Below, one piece after another: positions 17,098 to 26,133 of a stretch of DNA of 53,653 bases; position 1 is the first letter of the stretch; each line of letters opens with the position of its first letter. The position numbers and the translations under genes are program-made. The stretch comes from Alphaproteobacteria bacterium. Lineage in GTDB: Bacteria; Pseudomonadota; Alphaproteobacteria; Rhodobacterales; Rhodobacteraceae. The stretch covers positions 1 through 53,653 of the forward strand of contig JAUHYC010000023.1 in the NCBI GenBank assembly GCA_030426685.1. The letters run 5' to 3'. The notes below the pieces were generated by a model that worked only from the letters and a program-made list of their open reading frames with translations, ran no database searches and was not told where the DNA came from.

Positions 17098-18396
17098 TCA
17101 ACCGGCGTCCTTTTGATAGGGGTCGTCGCCCTGATTATCGCCAGCGAGGTCCAACGCGTCGGCTTCTTCTTCACCCATCGCCAAGGCAGCCGTTTCCGGC
17201 GTGGAAATCCGCGCGGGAACAGTAACCTGGAAACTACCCTTCTCTGCATCCGGCACTGCGGCGCGTTTCATAATTCGCAACATCGCAAAGGCAATGACAA
17301 CGAAATGCGCGAAGATCGTCGTGAGGAACAGCCCTTGCGGCCCCAGATCCGACATCAACACCCCGGCGATCAGCGGTCCGACGATGGATCCGATCCCAAA
17401 CACCATCAACAGACCGCCTGAAACCTGAATCGAAGTCCCCTCGGGCGCGTGGTCGTTGGCATGCGCAATTATGACCGGATACATCGAAAATATCGCTGCC
17501 CCAAACAAGCCGACAAGCAATATGTTGGCACCCTGCCCTTCGGGTGAAAGCAGGATAAAGACGAGGTCCGTCACCAGCGCAATCGCTGAGATTCCGACAA
17601 GAACAATTCGGCGGTCCATTCGGTCACTCAGGTATCCGACAGGGAGCTGCGACAGCGCCCCAGCAAGCACAGGAACACTGGCAAATAACGCTATTGCCGT
17701 CAGCGTAAGACCAACGCGATCAGCGTAAACAGCCGCAAGCGTACCGAAAGAGGCATTGGAGATGCCGACCAGAAATACCGCAACCACGGCCACAGGCGAA
17801 TTTCGCCACAACGCGCCAACGTCAAGCCGAACGGAGGTCAGAGGTGTAGGGATCGCTGAGGTCGACAATGCGGTCGGAACAAGCGCTAGGCAGTAAACCA
17901 TTGCGCCGATGGCAAAGAACGAAAACGTCGCCGCATCGCCCAGCGAGATCGACATTTGCCCTGCGGTAATCGCGATCAGATTGACCATGGAATAAAGGCC
18001 GAAAATCTTGCCACGGGTTTCGGGCCTGGACCGGTCGCTCAACCACGATTCGACGATCATGGCAGCACCGGCAAAGCAAAAGCCCGAAATACCGCGCACC
18101 GGTATCCACGCCCAGGTTTCGACGATAAGCGCCTGAAGCAAAATCGAAATAGCCGCAAAGGCGCACATCACACCGTAAGTTCGAATATGACCGACCGCTC
18201 CGACCAGCCGCGGCGTGACCAGGCACCCGGTGACATATCCCACGGCCCAACCGGTTCCGAGCAGCCCCAGCGACGTTGCGGAAAACCCCTCGATGGATCC
18301 ACGAATGGGCAGGATCAACCCATGTATACCACCCGCAAACAGCAAGAGAGCCGAGCCGAATAGCAAAGCGGATATGGGGGCAAGCTGTTTGACCAT
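17098..18396 (-). CDS. MFS transporter (YcaD-like)
   Basis: 432 residues with about 12 membrane helices, all in one open frame, of the major facilitator superfamily. The cytoplasmic loop motif between helices 2 and 3 is relaxed (TPRLVGAVGHIRTYG) and the loop between helices 8 and 9 is YLSDRMDRR, a good motif A copy. The SDRSRPETRG segment after helix 5 is typical of the YcaD-like MFS subgroup. The last 45 residues are soluble and acidic. The ribosome site before the ATG is poor. It is divergent from the CBS gene, with 213 bases between. Because the neighbouring operon encodes small-molecule enzymes, it might export or import that product, but nothing in the protein shows the substrate. Confidence 0.88.
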   Translation of the reverse strand: MVKQLAPISALLFGSALLLFAGGIHGLILPIRGSIEGFSATSLGLLGTGWAVGYVTGCLVTPRLVGAVGHIRTYGVMCAFAAISILLQALIVETWAWIPVRGISGFCFAGAAMIVESWLSDRSRPETRGKIFGLYSMVNLIAITAGQMSISLGDAATFSFFAIGAMVYCLALVPTALSTSAIPTPLTSVRLDVGALWRNSPVAVVAVFLVGISNASFGTLAAVYADRVGLTLTAIALFASVPVLAGALSQLPVGYLSDRMDRRIVLVGISAIALVTDLVFILLSPEGQGANILLVGLFGAAIFSMYPVIIAHANDHAPEGTSIQVSGGLLMVFGIGSIVGPLIAGVLMSDLGPQGLFLTTIFAHFVVIAFAMLRIMKRAAVPDAEKGSFQVTVPARISTPETAALAMGEEEADALDLAGDNQGDDPYQKDAG

Positions 18397-18609
18397 TTAC
18401 GAAAGGACGCGCTGTGATTTCATAGTACACAAATCGGACTGCTTCAGTTGATCTGGTGGTAGTGTACCATCGCCGCGATAGATAGCCATATCTACAGATG
18501 GCCGATACACCCGATCGGAGTCACTCCTTGCGCCAGCTACTTTAGAAACTTCCAATTCCGGCCAATCTGGGCTTACAGTCAAACAAGGGTCTCGTGAAAG
18601 GAGCCGAAG

Positions 18610-19059
18610 GTGACAATTGGCAACATCGTGAAAAAACAAAGGCTAAAACGGCGCCCCTGTTGCACGTCCGAAATCACCGTTTTCGAGGCCGCCGTTGAGA
18701 TTGCTGCGCTCGAGGTCAACGCACTGGGCGTACTGGATGCAGGCAAGCTCGTCGGTATCATCACCGAACAAGATATTCTGCGGTGCCTGGTGGATTCGGG
18801 CTCTGATTTTTATGACCAAACCGTATCGGACTGGATGAGTGCCGACCCGGTGATCTGTTCGGTCGGCTCCAAACTGTCGACCGCACTCAACCTGATGGCC
18901 AAGCACAACATCCGGAATCTTGTGGTCATGCAGGACAAGCTGCCCATAACCATCGTCAGCAGTAAAGAAATTCTTTCGGAAGTTCACGAAAGAGACGAAC
19001 TTGAGCTCAGGGTACTCCGCGACCTGGCGAGTACGCCACGTGACGGCGCAACGGCTTAA
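18610..19059 (+). CDS. CBS-domain pair protein
   Basis: 149 residues starting with GTG at 18610, which has AAAGGAG 6-7 bases upstream. Two CBS motifs fill the chain: the first around ALGVLDAGKLVGIITEQDIL, the second around MAKHNIRNLVVMQDKLP. Such stand-alone CBS pairs (Bateman modules) bind adenine nucleotides such as AMP, ATP or SAM and regulate a partner. The first strand of motif 1 is shortened, with CCTSEITVFEAA in place of the usual entry. A gap of 138 bases separates it from the amidohydrolase gene, so it may or may not belong to the operon. A nucleotide-sensing role for that operon is an inference. Confidence 0.85.
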   Translation: MTIGNIVKKQRLKRRPCCTSEITVFEAAVEIAALEVNALGVLDAGKLVGIITEQDILRCLVDSGSDFYDQTVSDWMSADPVICSVGSKLSTALNLMAKHNIRNLVVMQDKLPITIVSSKEILSEVHERDELELRVLRDLASTPRDGATA

Positions 19060-19197
19060 TGGTTCTGACTGCGAATAGTGGCTGGAAACCCGCTTTACGC
19101 AGGGGCAAGCCATCGAGACCAAACAGAAAACACTCTAGCCACTGCGTCAATCGGTACGTAAACTGGCCAAACGTCTTTAACGGGAGAGCCGCTCAAT

Positions 19198-20166
19198 ATG
19201 ACTCCATTCGCCATCGCTGGCGTTCAGATGCACGTCGCTGCGTTACACTCAAACGTGGAGGCCATGCGCCATCGAATTGAAATTCTAATGGCCCGCTTTC
19301 CGTGGACTCAGATGGTTTTGTTTTCCGAGTTGGCCCCGTACGGACCGCTGGATCAGTTTGCGCAACCCTTTCCAAACGACGCTTTGCAACAATTTCAAGA
19401 GGACGCGCGCCGGTTTGGTATCTGGCTCATCCCCGGTTCGATGTTTGAAAAAACCGAAGACGGGCGCATCCTGAATACATCGGTTGTCATCAATCCCGAA
19501 GGTGAGATCGTGGCCCGGTACTCAAAAATGTTCCCGTTCCGCCCCTACGAGGCAGGCATTTCCGCCGGGACTCAGTTTTGTGTATTCGACGTACCCGAGG
19601 TTGGACGTTTTGGCCTGTCCATCTGCTACGACATCTGGTTCCCCGAAACAACGCGTCAATTGACCAGCCAGGGCGTCGAAGTTCTGCTGCATCCCGTTCT
19701 GACCGGCACGACGGACCGCGAGGCGGAACTGGCCATTGCGCGGGCGACGGCAGCTCAATTCCAGTGTTATGTCTTTGACGTTAACGGACTTGGCGCGGGG
19801 GGTGTCGGCCGTTCGCTGGTCGTCGATCCATCAGCCACTGTGCTACACCAATCCGCCGGACAGGAAGATATGTTCCCGATCGAAATCGATCTGGATCAGG
19901 TCAGGCGCCAGCGCGAGACCGGTCTCAAAGGGCTGGGCCAGGTGCTCAAGAGCTTCCGAGATCGGGACGCCGAATTTACGGTCTATGACCGAAACAGCGG
20001 CGCCGATGCATATTTGCATACGCTGGGACCACTGGAGATTCCCCGTCAGGGATCTAGCCGGGGGCTGCTGGCATCGGACCCCAGAACTTCGCTTGAGGAC
20101 ACGGACAAGAAATTAACAACGCCGCCCAACATTTCTGTCTTACACGGAAAGACAGGTTCGGATTAA
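19198..20166 (+). CDS. carbon-nitrogen hydrolase (nitrilase superfamily amidohydrolase)
   Basis: 322 residues. The Glu-Lys-Cys catalytic triad of the nitrilase superfamily is complete: Glu44 (FSELAPYG), Lys110 (RYSKMFPFRPYE) and Cys143 (SICYDIWFPE). The fold covers about 1-270. A C-terminal extension of about 50 residues (DAYLHTLGPLEIP ... NISVLHGKTGSD) is not usual for the core enzyme. Superfamily members hydrolyse amides or N-carbamoyl compounds, or run the reverse condensation. The ATG has GGGAG upstream. It is the first gene of a run of four: the PLP enzyme starts 50 bases downstream, followed by the ATP-grasp and C45 genes. The substrate is unknown. The context suggests it trims or transfers an amide in the same pathway. 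Confidence 0.88.
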   Translation: MTPFAIAGVQMHVAALHSNVEAMRHRIEILMARFPWTQMVLFSELAPYGPLDQFAQPFPNDALQQFQEDARRFGIWLIPGSMFEKTEDGRILNTSVVINPEGEIVARYSKMFPFRPYEAGISAGTQFCVFDVPEVGRFGLSICYDIWFPETTRQLTSQGVEVLLHPVLTGTTDREAELAIARATAAQFQCYVFDVNGLGAGGVGRSLVVDPSATVLHQSAGQEDMFPIEIDLDQVRRQRETGLKGLGQVLKSFRDRDAEFTVYDRNSGADAYLHTLGPLEIPRQGSSRGLLASDPRTSLEDTDKKLTTPPNISVLHGKTGSD

Positions 20167-20216
20167 TCGGATCAGATGGCGGCACTGATCCGGACGCGAC
20201 AGAAAGGAGGCAGGTT

Positions 20217-22961
20217 TTGAACTTGCACGCGCGGAAGAAGGAGTTGCCGTCAATACGAGATTACTACAGCGCAACGCAGCTTCGTGCCGACAGGTGGAGC
20301 GCGTTGCGGGAGGCTGCTGAGGGTCTTTCTCGGCATGGCAGAGAAAAACGTCAGAGCCAGAAATTGCTTTCGACGGCGGAGCATCTGTTCGATGTCCTAG
20401 AACCAATCGAACTTTATTGGGCTTTCCCCGGGATACACGCTTTCGAACACCTTCGGCGTTTGCTGCACAACGGCAATGTCGATGACCTGTCCATCTGCGT
20501 CAGACGCATCGCGCGCGCGCTGACGTCGGGTGCCTACAGGCGTCGCTCTATCCCACTGTCTTCTGACGAAATAGACAATGAGGACTATGAAGACGAAGCC
20601 TCGCTTGCACCCGAAGCCCGCGCATTGGGTCGGCCCTATTTCGAGGTTCTGATCGTCGATGATGTCACGGAACATCAAGAGAGGTTCCTGCGGCAGAACC
20701 TGTTGCGCATGCGTCGCTTGGAAGACCCGTTCATCTATGAGCCAGTCATTGTGCCATCATTGGAGGACGCGCTGATCGGGGTTCTGTTCAACTACAACGT
20801 TCAGGCCGTGGTGATCCGACCGGGCTTGTCGCTCAAATCAAAGATCGATCTTCCGATCCTGAACCAATACTTGTCGCGGGTCAGCGAAGATGAAGATGTT
20901 GATGACCTTGACCCGCATGAATACGGGCCGGAAGCCTGCCGGCTGATCGCAAAAATCCGGCCCGAGCTGGACGCCTATCTTGTGACGGATCGGTCGGCCG
21001 AAGATATCGCGGGCTTGGATCTGGGGCGCTGCCGCCGGGTGTTCTACAATCAGGAAGATTTTCAGGAACTGCACCTCAATATCCTGCGCGGTGTCGACCG
21101 CAGGTTCAAAACGCCGTTTTTCTCGGCCCTCAAGGAATATTCGAAACAGCCCACCGGTGTGTTTCACGCCATGCCTATCAGTCGGGGGAAGTCGATCAGC
21201 CGCTCGCACTGGATTCAGGACATGGGCGCGTTCTACGGATCTAACATCTTTCTGGCCGAAACCTCTGCGACCTCGGGCGGGTTGGACAGCTTGCTGGAAC
21301 CGCGCGGCCCGATCAAAGAGGCGCAGGACATGGCGGCCCGGGCGTTCGGGGCGAAACACACGTTCTTTGCCACCAACGGAACCTCGACCTGCAACAAGAT
21401 CGTCGTTCAGTCGGTTGTTCGCCCCGGCGACATCGTTCTGGTCGACCGGGATTGCCACAAGTCGCACCACTACGGAATGGTTCTGGCCGGGGCCAGCGTG
21501 GTCTATATGGACAGCTATCCGTTGCACGAACACTCGATGTATGGCGCCGTACCTCTGCGCGAGATCAAGCACTCCCTGCTAAAGCTCAAAGATGCCGGAA
21601 AGCTCGATCGCGTCCGGATGGTACTGCTGACCAACTGTACTTTCGACGGGGTTGTCTACAACGTGCAGCGTGTCATGGAAGAATGTCTGGCCATTAAGAA
21701 AGACCTGATCTTTCTGTGGGACGAAGCCTGGTTCGGTTTTGCCCGATTTGACCCGACCTACAGGCAGCGCACCGCCATGGGGGTAGCGAACGTGCTGCGG
21801 CAAACCCTGCGCACAAATGCGGCCGCCACCGCGTGGGAGGCGCAGCAGGAAAAACTCAAAGGGGCCAGCCACGAACAGTTGCTGGAAACCCGGCTGGTTC
21901 CGCCGCCTGATGCCCGCGTACGTGCTTATGCCACACAATCGACCCACAAGACCCTGACGTCACTGCGGCAGGGGTCGATGATCCATGTCAACGATCAGGA
22001 CTTTAAAGGCGAAGTCGAACAGGCCTTTCACGAAGCCTACATGACGCATACCTCGACCTCGCCGAATTACCAGATCATCGCGTCCTTGGATGTCGGGCGA
22101 CGGCAGGTCGAGCTGGAAGGGTTCGAGTTTGTACAAAAGCAGATCGAAACCGCCATGTCGATCCGGCGCGCAATTTCGGATCATCCGGTTTTGCAGAAAT
22201 ATTTCAAGGTGGTGACAGCCGGTGAAATGATCCCCGAGCAATACCGGGAAAGCGGGGTGCAGGCCTACTACGATCCCGACCACGGATGGATCGACAATTG
22301 GACGATGTGGAGCCAGGACGAATTCGTGCTGGACCCCACCCGCATCACGCTGGCCGTGGGTGGAACGGGATGGGATGGCGATACGTTCAAGACCAAGATC
22401 CTGATGGATAAATACGGCATCCAGATCAACAAGACGTCGCGCAATACCGTGCTGTTCATGACCAATATCGGCACAACACGGTCCTCGGTCGCCTACCTGA
22501 TCGAAGTTCTGGTCGAGATTGCCAATGACCTGGATGAATTGCTGGACGATGCCTCAAAAATGGAACGCCGATCCTTTGAAAACCGGGTCAAGGCGCTGGT
22601 GGAAGATGTTCCACCGCTGCCGGATTTCAGCCGGTTTCACGATGCGTTCCGGGACGGGTCGGACACGCCCGAAGGCGACATCCGAACCGCGTTCTTCCTC
22701 GCCTACGACGAAGACAATTGCGACTATATCCCGACCGATGACAACCTGATGGCGCGGCTTGAGGCAGGGGAAGAAATGGTCTCCTCCAGCTTCATCATTC
22801 CCTATCCGCCCGGTTTCCCAATCCTGGTGCCCGGACAGGTGATCAGCCCGGAAATCCTGTCTTTCATGCGAGCGCTGGATGTCAGCGAGATTCACGGGTT
22901 CCGCGAAGACCTGGGTCTGCGTGTATTTACCCAAGAGGCCTTGGAGTCCGTCAAAAAATAA
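20217..22961 (+). CDS. Orn/Lys/Arg decarboxylase-family PLP enzyme
   Basis: 914 residues starting with TTG at 20217, fixed by AAAGGAGG 6 bases upstream and the lack of a better start. The N-terminal 330 residues include a receiver-like (wing) domain (YFEVLIVDDVTEHQ) preceded by a unique helical, acidic region. The PLP fold type I domain (about 340-760) has Asp502 (WDEAWFG) and the cofactor lysine Lys578 (STHKTLTSLRQG). A GGTGWDGD segment and the C-terminal domain (FIIPYPPGFPILVPGQ) also match the family. It is longer than typical biodegradative lysine, arginine or ornithine decarboxylases (about 715-760 aa), mostly at the N-terminus. It should decarboxylate a basic or related amino acid to an amine. 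The substrate is not readable. The ATP-grasp gene begins 20 bases downstream. Confidence 0.9.
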   Translation: MNLHARKKELPSIRDYYSATQLRADRWSALREAAEGLSRHGREKRQSQKLLSTAEHLFDVLEPIELYWAFPGIHAFEHLRRLLHNGNVDDLSICVRRIARALTSGAYRRRSIPLSSDEIDNEDYEDEASLAPEARALGRPYFEVLIVDDVTEHQERFLRQNLLRMRRLEDPFIYEPVIVPSLEDALIGVLFNYNVQAVVIRPGLSLKSKIDLPILNQYLSRVSEDEDVDDLDPHEYGPEACRLIAKIRPELDAYLVTDRSAEDIAGLDLGRCRRVFYNQEDFQELHLNILRGVDRRFKTPFFSALKEYSKQPTGVFHAMPISRGKSISRSHWIQDMGAFYGSNIFLAETSATSGGLDSLLEPRGPIKEAQDMAARAFGAKHTFFATNGTSTCNKIVVQSVVRPGDIVLVDRDCHKSHHYGMVLAGASVVYMDSYPLHEHSMYGAVPLREIKHSLLKLKDAGKLDRVRMVLLTNCTFDGVVYNVQRVMEECLAIKKDLIFLWDEAWFGFARFDPTYRQRTAMGVANVLRQTLRTNAAATAWEAQQEKLKGASHEQLLETRLVPPPDARVRAYATQSTHKTLTSLRQGSMIHVNDQDFKGEVEQAFHEAYMTHTSTSPNYQIIASLDVGRRQVELEGFEFVQKQIETAMSIRRAISDHPVLQKYFKVVTAGEMIPEQYRESGVQAYYDPDHGWIDNWTMWSQDEFVLDPTRITLAVGGTGWDGDTFKTKILMDKYGIQINKTSRNTVLFMTNIGTTRSSVAYLIEVLVEIANDLDELLDDASKMERRSFENRVKALVEDVPPLPDFSRFHDAFRDGSDTPEGDIRTAFFLAYDEDNCDYIPTDDNLMARLEAGEEMVSSSFIIPYPPGFPILVPGQVISPEILSFMRALDVSEIHGFREDLGLRVFTQEALESVKK

Positions 22962-22980
22962 TTCACAGGGGAGAGGTTAT

Positions 22981-24432
22981 ATGCCCAAGAAGGTACTCAA
23001 GAACATTTCGGAAATCCGCCGTTACTTTCATACGAATTCGGACCCGATCTATTTTGTCTCGGCAACCAACTTCAACCTTCTCGGCCTGGATGAATGGGTC
23101 AAGAATTTTAAGTATATTTGCTACATGGATTGTTTTGACGGGCGGCATCCAAACGTGATTGTTCCTTCCGAACTCCCCCACGACGAATTTCAGTCCATCG
23201 AGGACATCAACAACTATCTGCTGCAGCACAAGGAAGTGGTCGATTACGTCAAGGCGCGCGGCGGCAAGCCGAAATTCGTGTTCCTGATGTTCGACGAAAA
23301 GACGGAAAAACTGGCCAAGGAACTGGGTGGTGAAGTCTGGTTTCCCAAGGCCAAGTTGCGCACCAAGATGGACAACAAGATCGAGACGGTGCGAGTGGGA
23401 AACAAGGCGGGCGTTCCGTCGGTGCCCAATACCCTATCCAAGGTCGACAGCTATGATCACCTGAAGAAGGTCTGCAAAAAGGCAGGGCTTGGAAACGATC
23501 TCGTGCTGCAAAGCGCATTTGGCGATTCTGGCCACACTACCTTTTTCATAAAATCCGAGGCTGATTTCCGCAAACACGAGCATGAGATCGTAGGCGAGGG
23601 CGAAATCAAGATCATGAAACGGATCGACTGCCGAGGCTCGGCGATCGAAGCCTGCGCCACATCCGAGGGCACCATTGTCGGCCCCCTGATGACCGAGCTT
23701 GTGGGTTTCAAGGAGTTGACGCCTTATCGCGGCGGCTGGTGCGGCAATGAGATATTCTCAACCGCCTTCCCGCCCAAGACCCGTGAAAAGGCGCGGGAAC
23801 TGACCTTCAAATTCGGCGAACAGCTGCGCAAGGAAGGTTATCGCGGCTATTTCGAACTGGATTTCCTGATCGACAAGAAGACCGGCGATATCTGGCTGGG
23901 CGAGCTCAATCCCCGGATTACAGGCGCGTCATCAATGACCAACCACGCGGCCTTTGCCCATGCCGATGCGCCATTGTTCCTGTTCCACTTGCTCGAGTTC
24001 TCAAAAAAACCCTTCAACCTGGATGTCGAAGAACTGAACGCACGTTGGGCCGATCCCGACATGATCGATTCCTGGTCCCAAATGGTGATCAAGCACACCG
24101 AGGACAGCGTCGACATCATCACCCACGCCCCCGAATCCGGCATCTATAAGATGCTGCCCGATGGCCAGGTTGTGTTCGACCGGTTCGATTACCACCGCCG
24201 CGCGGTTGAAAGTGAGGATGAGGCCTTTTTCCTGCGCATCTCGAATGTCGGCGATTACCGCTATGAAGGTGCTGATCTGGGCATATTGGTGACGCGCGGG
24301 CGGTCGATGACCAAGGGGTTCCAGTTGACGGCCAAGTCGAAAAACTGGATTGCAGGCATAAAGAACGCTTTCTCGGCGCGCCCGCTGCCCTCTGCCCAGG
24401 CATTTGAGGATCCGGCGTTTAAGATTATGTAG
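22981..24432 (+). CDS. ATP-grasp ligase (biotin-carboxylase-like)
   Basis: 483 residues from the ATG at 22981, with GGGGAGAGG 6 bases upstream (the frame is open further back into the preceding gene). It has a divergent N-terminal domain (1-130) and an ATP-grasp region (about 135-360). The latter includes a basic substrate loop (KAKLRTKMDNK), a Gly-rich flexible segment (SAFGDSGHTTFF) and the metal site Glu308-x-Asn310 with Arg312 (GELNPRITGASS). The last 110 residues form an extra domain (YHRRAVESEDEAFFLRISNV). ATP-grasp enzymes join a carboxylate to an amine or thiol by way of an acyl phosphate. Biotin carboxylase itself is unlikely because no BCCP or carboxyltransferase is near. Inference: it ligates an amino acid or carboxylate to the amine made by the PLP enzyme. 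Five bases separate it from the C45 gene. Confidence 0.85.
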   Translation: MPKKVLKNISEIRRYFHTNSDPIYFVSATNFNLLGLDEWVKNFKYICYMDCFDGRHPNVIVPSELPHDEFQSIEDINNYLLQHKEVVDYVKARGGKPKFVFLMFDEKTEKLAKELGGEVWFPKAKLRTKMDNKIETVRVGNKAGVPSVPNTLSKVDSYDHLKKVCKKAGLGNDLVLQSAFGDSGHTTFFIKSEADFRKHEHEIVGEGEIKIMKRIDCRGSAIEACATSEGTIVGPLMTELVGFKELTPYRGGWCGNEIFSTAFPPKTREKARELTFKFGEQLRKEGYRGYFELDFLIDKKTGDIWLGELNPRITGASSMTNHAAFAHADAPLFLFHLLEFSKKPFNLDVEELNARWADPDMIDSWSQMVIKHTEDSVDIITHAPESGIYKMLPDGQVVFDRFDYHRRAVESEDEAFFLRISNVGDYRYEGADLGILVTRGRSMTKGFQLTAKSKNWIAGIKNAFSARPLPSAQAFEDPAFKIM

Positions 24433-24437
24433 GGCGC

Positions 24438-25418
24438 ATGAAACTGACTTTTCGCGCCGTTGAAGAAAAGAAACCCGGGCAAAAGCTGTCTGCGATCTTC
24501 TCTGAATACCGAGATTCCTACCTGAAGTGGTGGGCCAGCGAGGGATTGTCGTCGCGTCCGACATATTCCGAGTGTCGTCACGCTCTGAAGACACATATGC
24601 CGGAAATGGTTGAGACATATGACATGCTGTGCGCTTCCTTCGGCGCAGGCGATCTGGAGGCGCGGTTTCTGAGTTTTTTCTGCCCGCCCCGCTATTTGGC
24701 CGGGTGCAGCCAGGCGATCTGGCAGGGGCCCGAGCCGTTGATGGTTCGAAACTACGACTACGATCCGTCTGCCTTTGATGGTGTTTTCCTGAAGACTTCA
24801 TGGAATGGTCGAAAAGTCATGGGCACCACAGATGGGCTGTTCGGGCTGTTGGACGGAATGAATGACGCAGGTCTCACGGTTTCACTGACATTCGGTGGTC
24901 GCCGCGCGGTGGGGGAAGGCTTCGGCGTACCTCTGATCCTGAGGTACCTGTTGCAAACCTGTTCGACGATCGAAGAGGCAATGAAGGTCCTTTTGAGGGT
25001 CCCCTGCCATATGAGCTATAACGTTACGGTTCTGGACCGGGATCGGCAGTTTTTCACGGCCTTTCTTGCACCGGATCGCCCAACGCTCATTACCCGCGCT
25101 GCGGTTTCAACCAACCATCAGGAGCGTGTTGAGTGGAAGAGCCATGCACGCCTCACTGCTACGGTCGAGCGTGAGAGATTTCTCTTGCACCGACTGACAC
25201 TACACCCCGAAACCAAAGAGGTTTTCGTCGGATCCTTTCTCAAACCGCCACTATATTCGCTGGCGTTCGATCAGGGTTTTGGCACTTTGTACACAGCTGC
25301 GTACCATCCTCGAGATCTGGAGGCCGAACTACTGTGGCCGGGTCGCCGGTGGAAAAAGAGCGTCGCTCAATTCAACTCAGATAATCTGCTGGTCATTTAT
25401 CCGGTATCGCCAAGTTGA
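24438..25418 (+). CDS. C45-type acyltransferase/hydrolase (Ntn fold, AAT-like)
   Basis: 326 residues. It resembles the acyl-CoA:6-aminopenicillanate acyltransferase (C45) family. The probable nucleophile is Cys90 (LAGCSQAIW), followed by VRNYDYDP, GLLDGMNDAGLTVSLTFGG and the TNHQ motif near residue 225, all in family order. C45 enzymes mature by cleavage just before the Cys and then hydrolyse or transfer acyl groups on amide bonds. The 89 residues before Cys90 would be the propeptide-derived chain. No signal peptide is seen, so it should be cytoplasmic. It is the last gene of the four-gene run and starts 5 bases after the ATP-grasp stop. Inference: it releases or remodels the amide produced by the ligase. 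No terminator is obvious after it. Confidence 0.82.
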   Translation: MKLTFRAVEEKKPGQKLSAIFSEYRDSYLKWWASEGLSSRPTYSECRHALKTHMPEMVETYDMLCASFGAGDLEARFLSFFCPPRYLAGCSQAIWQGPEPLMVRNYDYDPSAFDGVFLKTSWNGRKVMGTTDGLFGLLDGMNDAGLTVSLTFGGRRAVGEGFGVPLILRYLLQTCSTIEEAMKVLLRVPCHMSYNVTVLDRDRQFFTAFLAPDRPTLITRAAVSTNHQERVEWKSHARLTATVERERFLLHRLTLHPETKEVFVGSFLKPPLYSLAFDQGFGTLYTAAYHPRDLEAELLWPGRRWKKSVAQFNSDNLLVIYPVSPS

Positions 25419-25544
25419 TTTGACTGGTCGCGATGGGTCAATTGGACCACCGGTCTGCTGCCAGTTCCTCAGTGTGTCCACTCACTTGTTCGGGCCGAAC
25501 AGGCCTTCCTGATACACGGCTCGACCTCCCTGTTCGCGCGAGAA

Positions 25545-25571
25545 AATTCCCTGTTCCACATTTAGGGAATT
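25545..25571. repeat. inverted repeat AATTCCCT...AGGGAATT
   Basis: Perfect 8-bp arms around 11 bases. The first ten bases (AATTCCCTGT) recur at 25644-25653 in the second copy, so the two hairpins are related. Confidence 0.6.
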
Positions 25572-25644
25572 GGCAACATAAGCCACTGAAAAACATGCAG
25601 TTCTAACCTGTAAAACGTCTGATGTCGAATCCATCTCACGAGAA

Positions 25645-25673
25645 TTCCCTGTAAATTGCAGGGTAACAGGGAA
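25645..25673. repeat. inverted repeat TTCCCTGT...ACAGGGAA
   Basis: Perfect 8-bp arms around 13 bases. A nested alternative pairing CCCTG/CAGGG (25647-25651 with 25659-25663) is possible, so the sequence holds three CCCTG-type half-sites in alternating orientation. Confidence 0.6.
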
Positions 25674-25840
25674 ATCCAACCCAAGGCAGACCCAGCTAAA
25701 AGCGGCGCTGAGACTGGGGTCTGAATTCTGCTCTAAGTGCAGGGTTTGCTCTGACCTGATTTATACCGCACGTGCCAACTCGCAGGAATTGCGGCACAAT
25801 TCCGGATCAGAAAACACAACTCAAGTGAGACCGGTATGAG

Positions 25841-25930
25841 TGGCGGGGAGACAGGGATTCGAACCCTGGGGACGCTCTCACGCCCAACGGTTTTCAAGAC
25901 CGCCGCATTCGACCACTCTGCCACCTCCCC
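25841..25930 (-). tRNA. tRNA-Ser (TGA)
   Basis: On the minus strand a 90-nt serine tRNA with a long variable arm can be folded. The acceptor GGGGAGG starts at 25930, the anticodon loop is CTTGAAA with anticodon TGA, the T arm is CAGGGTTCGAATCCCTG, and CCA is encoded (25841-25843). It is divergent from the lipoprotein gene at 26134. Confidence 0.95.
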
Positions 25931-26133
25931 GCGTGGAGCCGGGTCTAAGGCCAGTTGCAGGCAGAGGCAAGACATAAAGCGGGAAATATTGCCGAAGCGA
26001 ATGCAGCAGTCTTTCCTTGGCCCGGCACCCGCGTTATGATCCGCGTGAGAGACCGTATCAGACTGGCGAAAAGAACCAGCAAGTACGCGGTGGGGCGCGG
26101 CCGGGACGGCCTTGTCAGGCAAGGGATGAGACA

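Larger units (their letters stand above)
25419..25840. other. spacer with paired AATTCCCTGT repeats before tRNA-Ser
   Basis: These 422 bases carry no supportable gene. Two related inverted repeats lie in the middle (25545-25571 and 25645-25673). No integrase relic is seen although a tRNA gene borders the region. The 3' end of tRNA-Ser faces this spacer, which is the side where integrative elements usually insert. Confidence 0.5.

Noticed and set aside
22981..24432. ATP-grasp protein as true biotin carboxylase
   Set aside because: No BCCP or carboxyltransferase gene is near, and the N- and C-terminal domains do not follow AccC.
24001..24801. 266-residue minus-strand open frame
   Set aside because: It crosses the ATP-grasp and C45 genes on the opposite strand without any family resemblance.
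25545..25673. CRISPR-like repeat array
   Set aside because: There are only two hairpin copies of unequal spacing, no spacers of uniform length and no cas genes. No CRISPR array is seen anywhere in the window.
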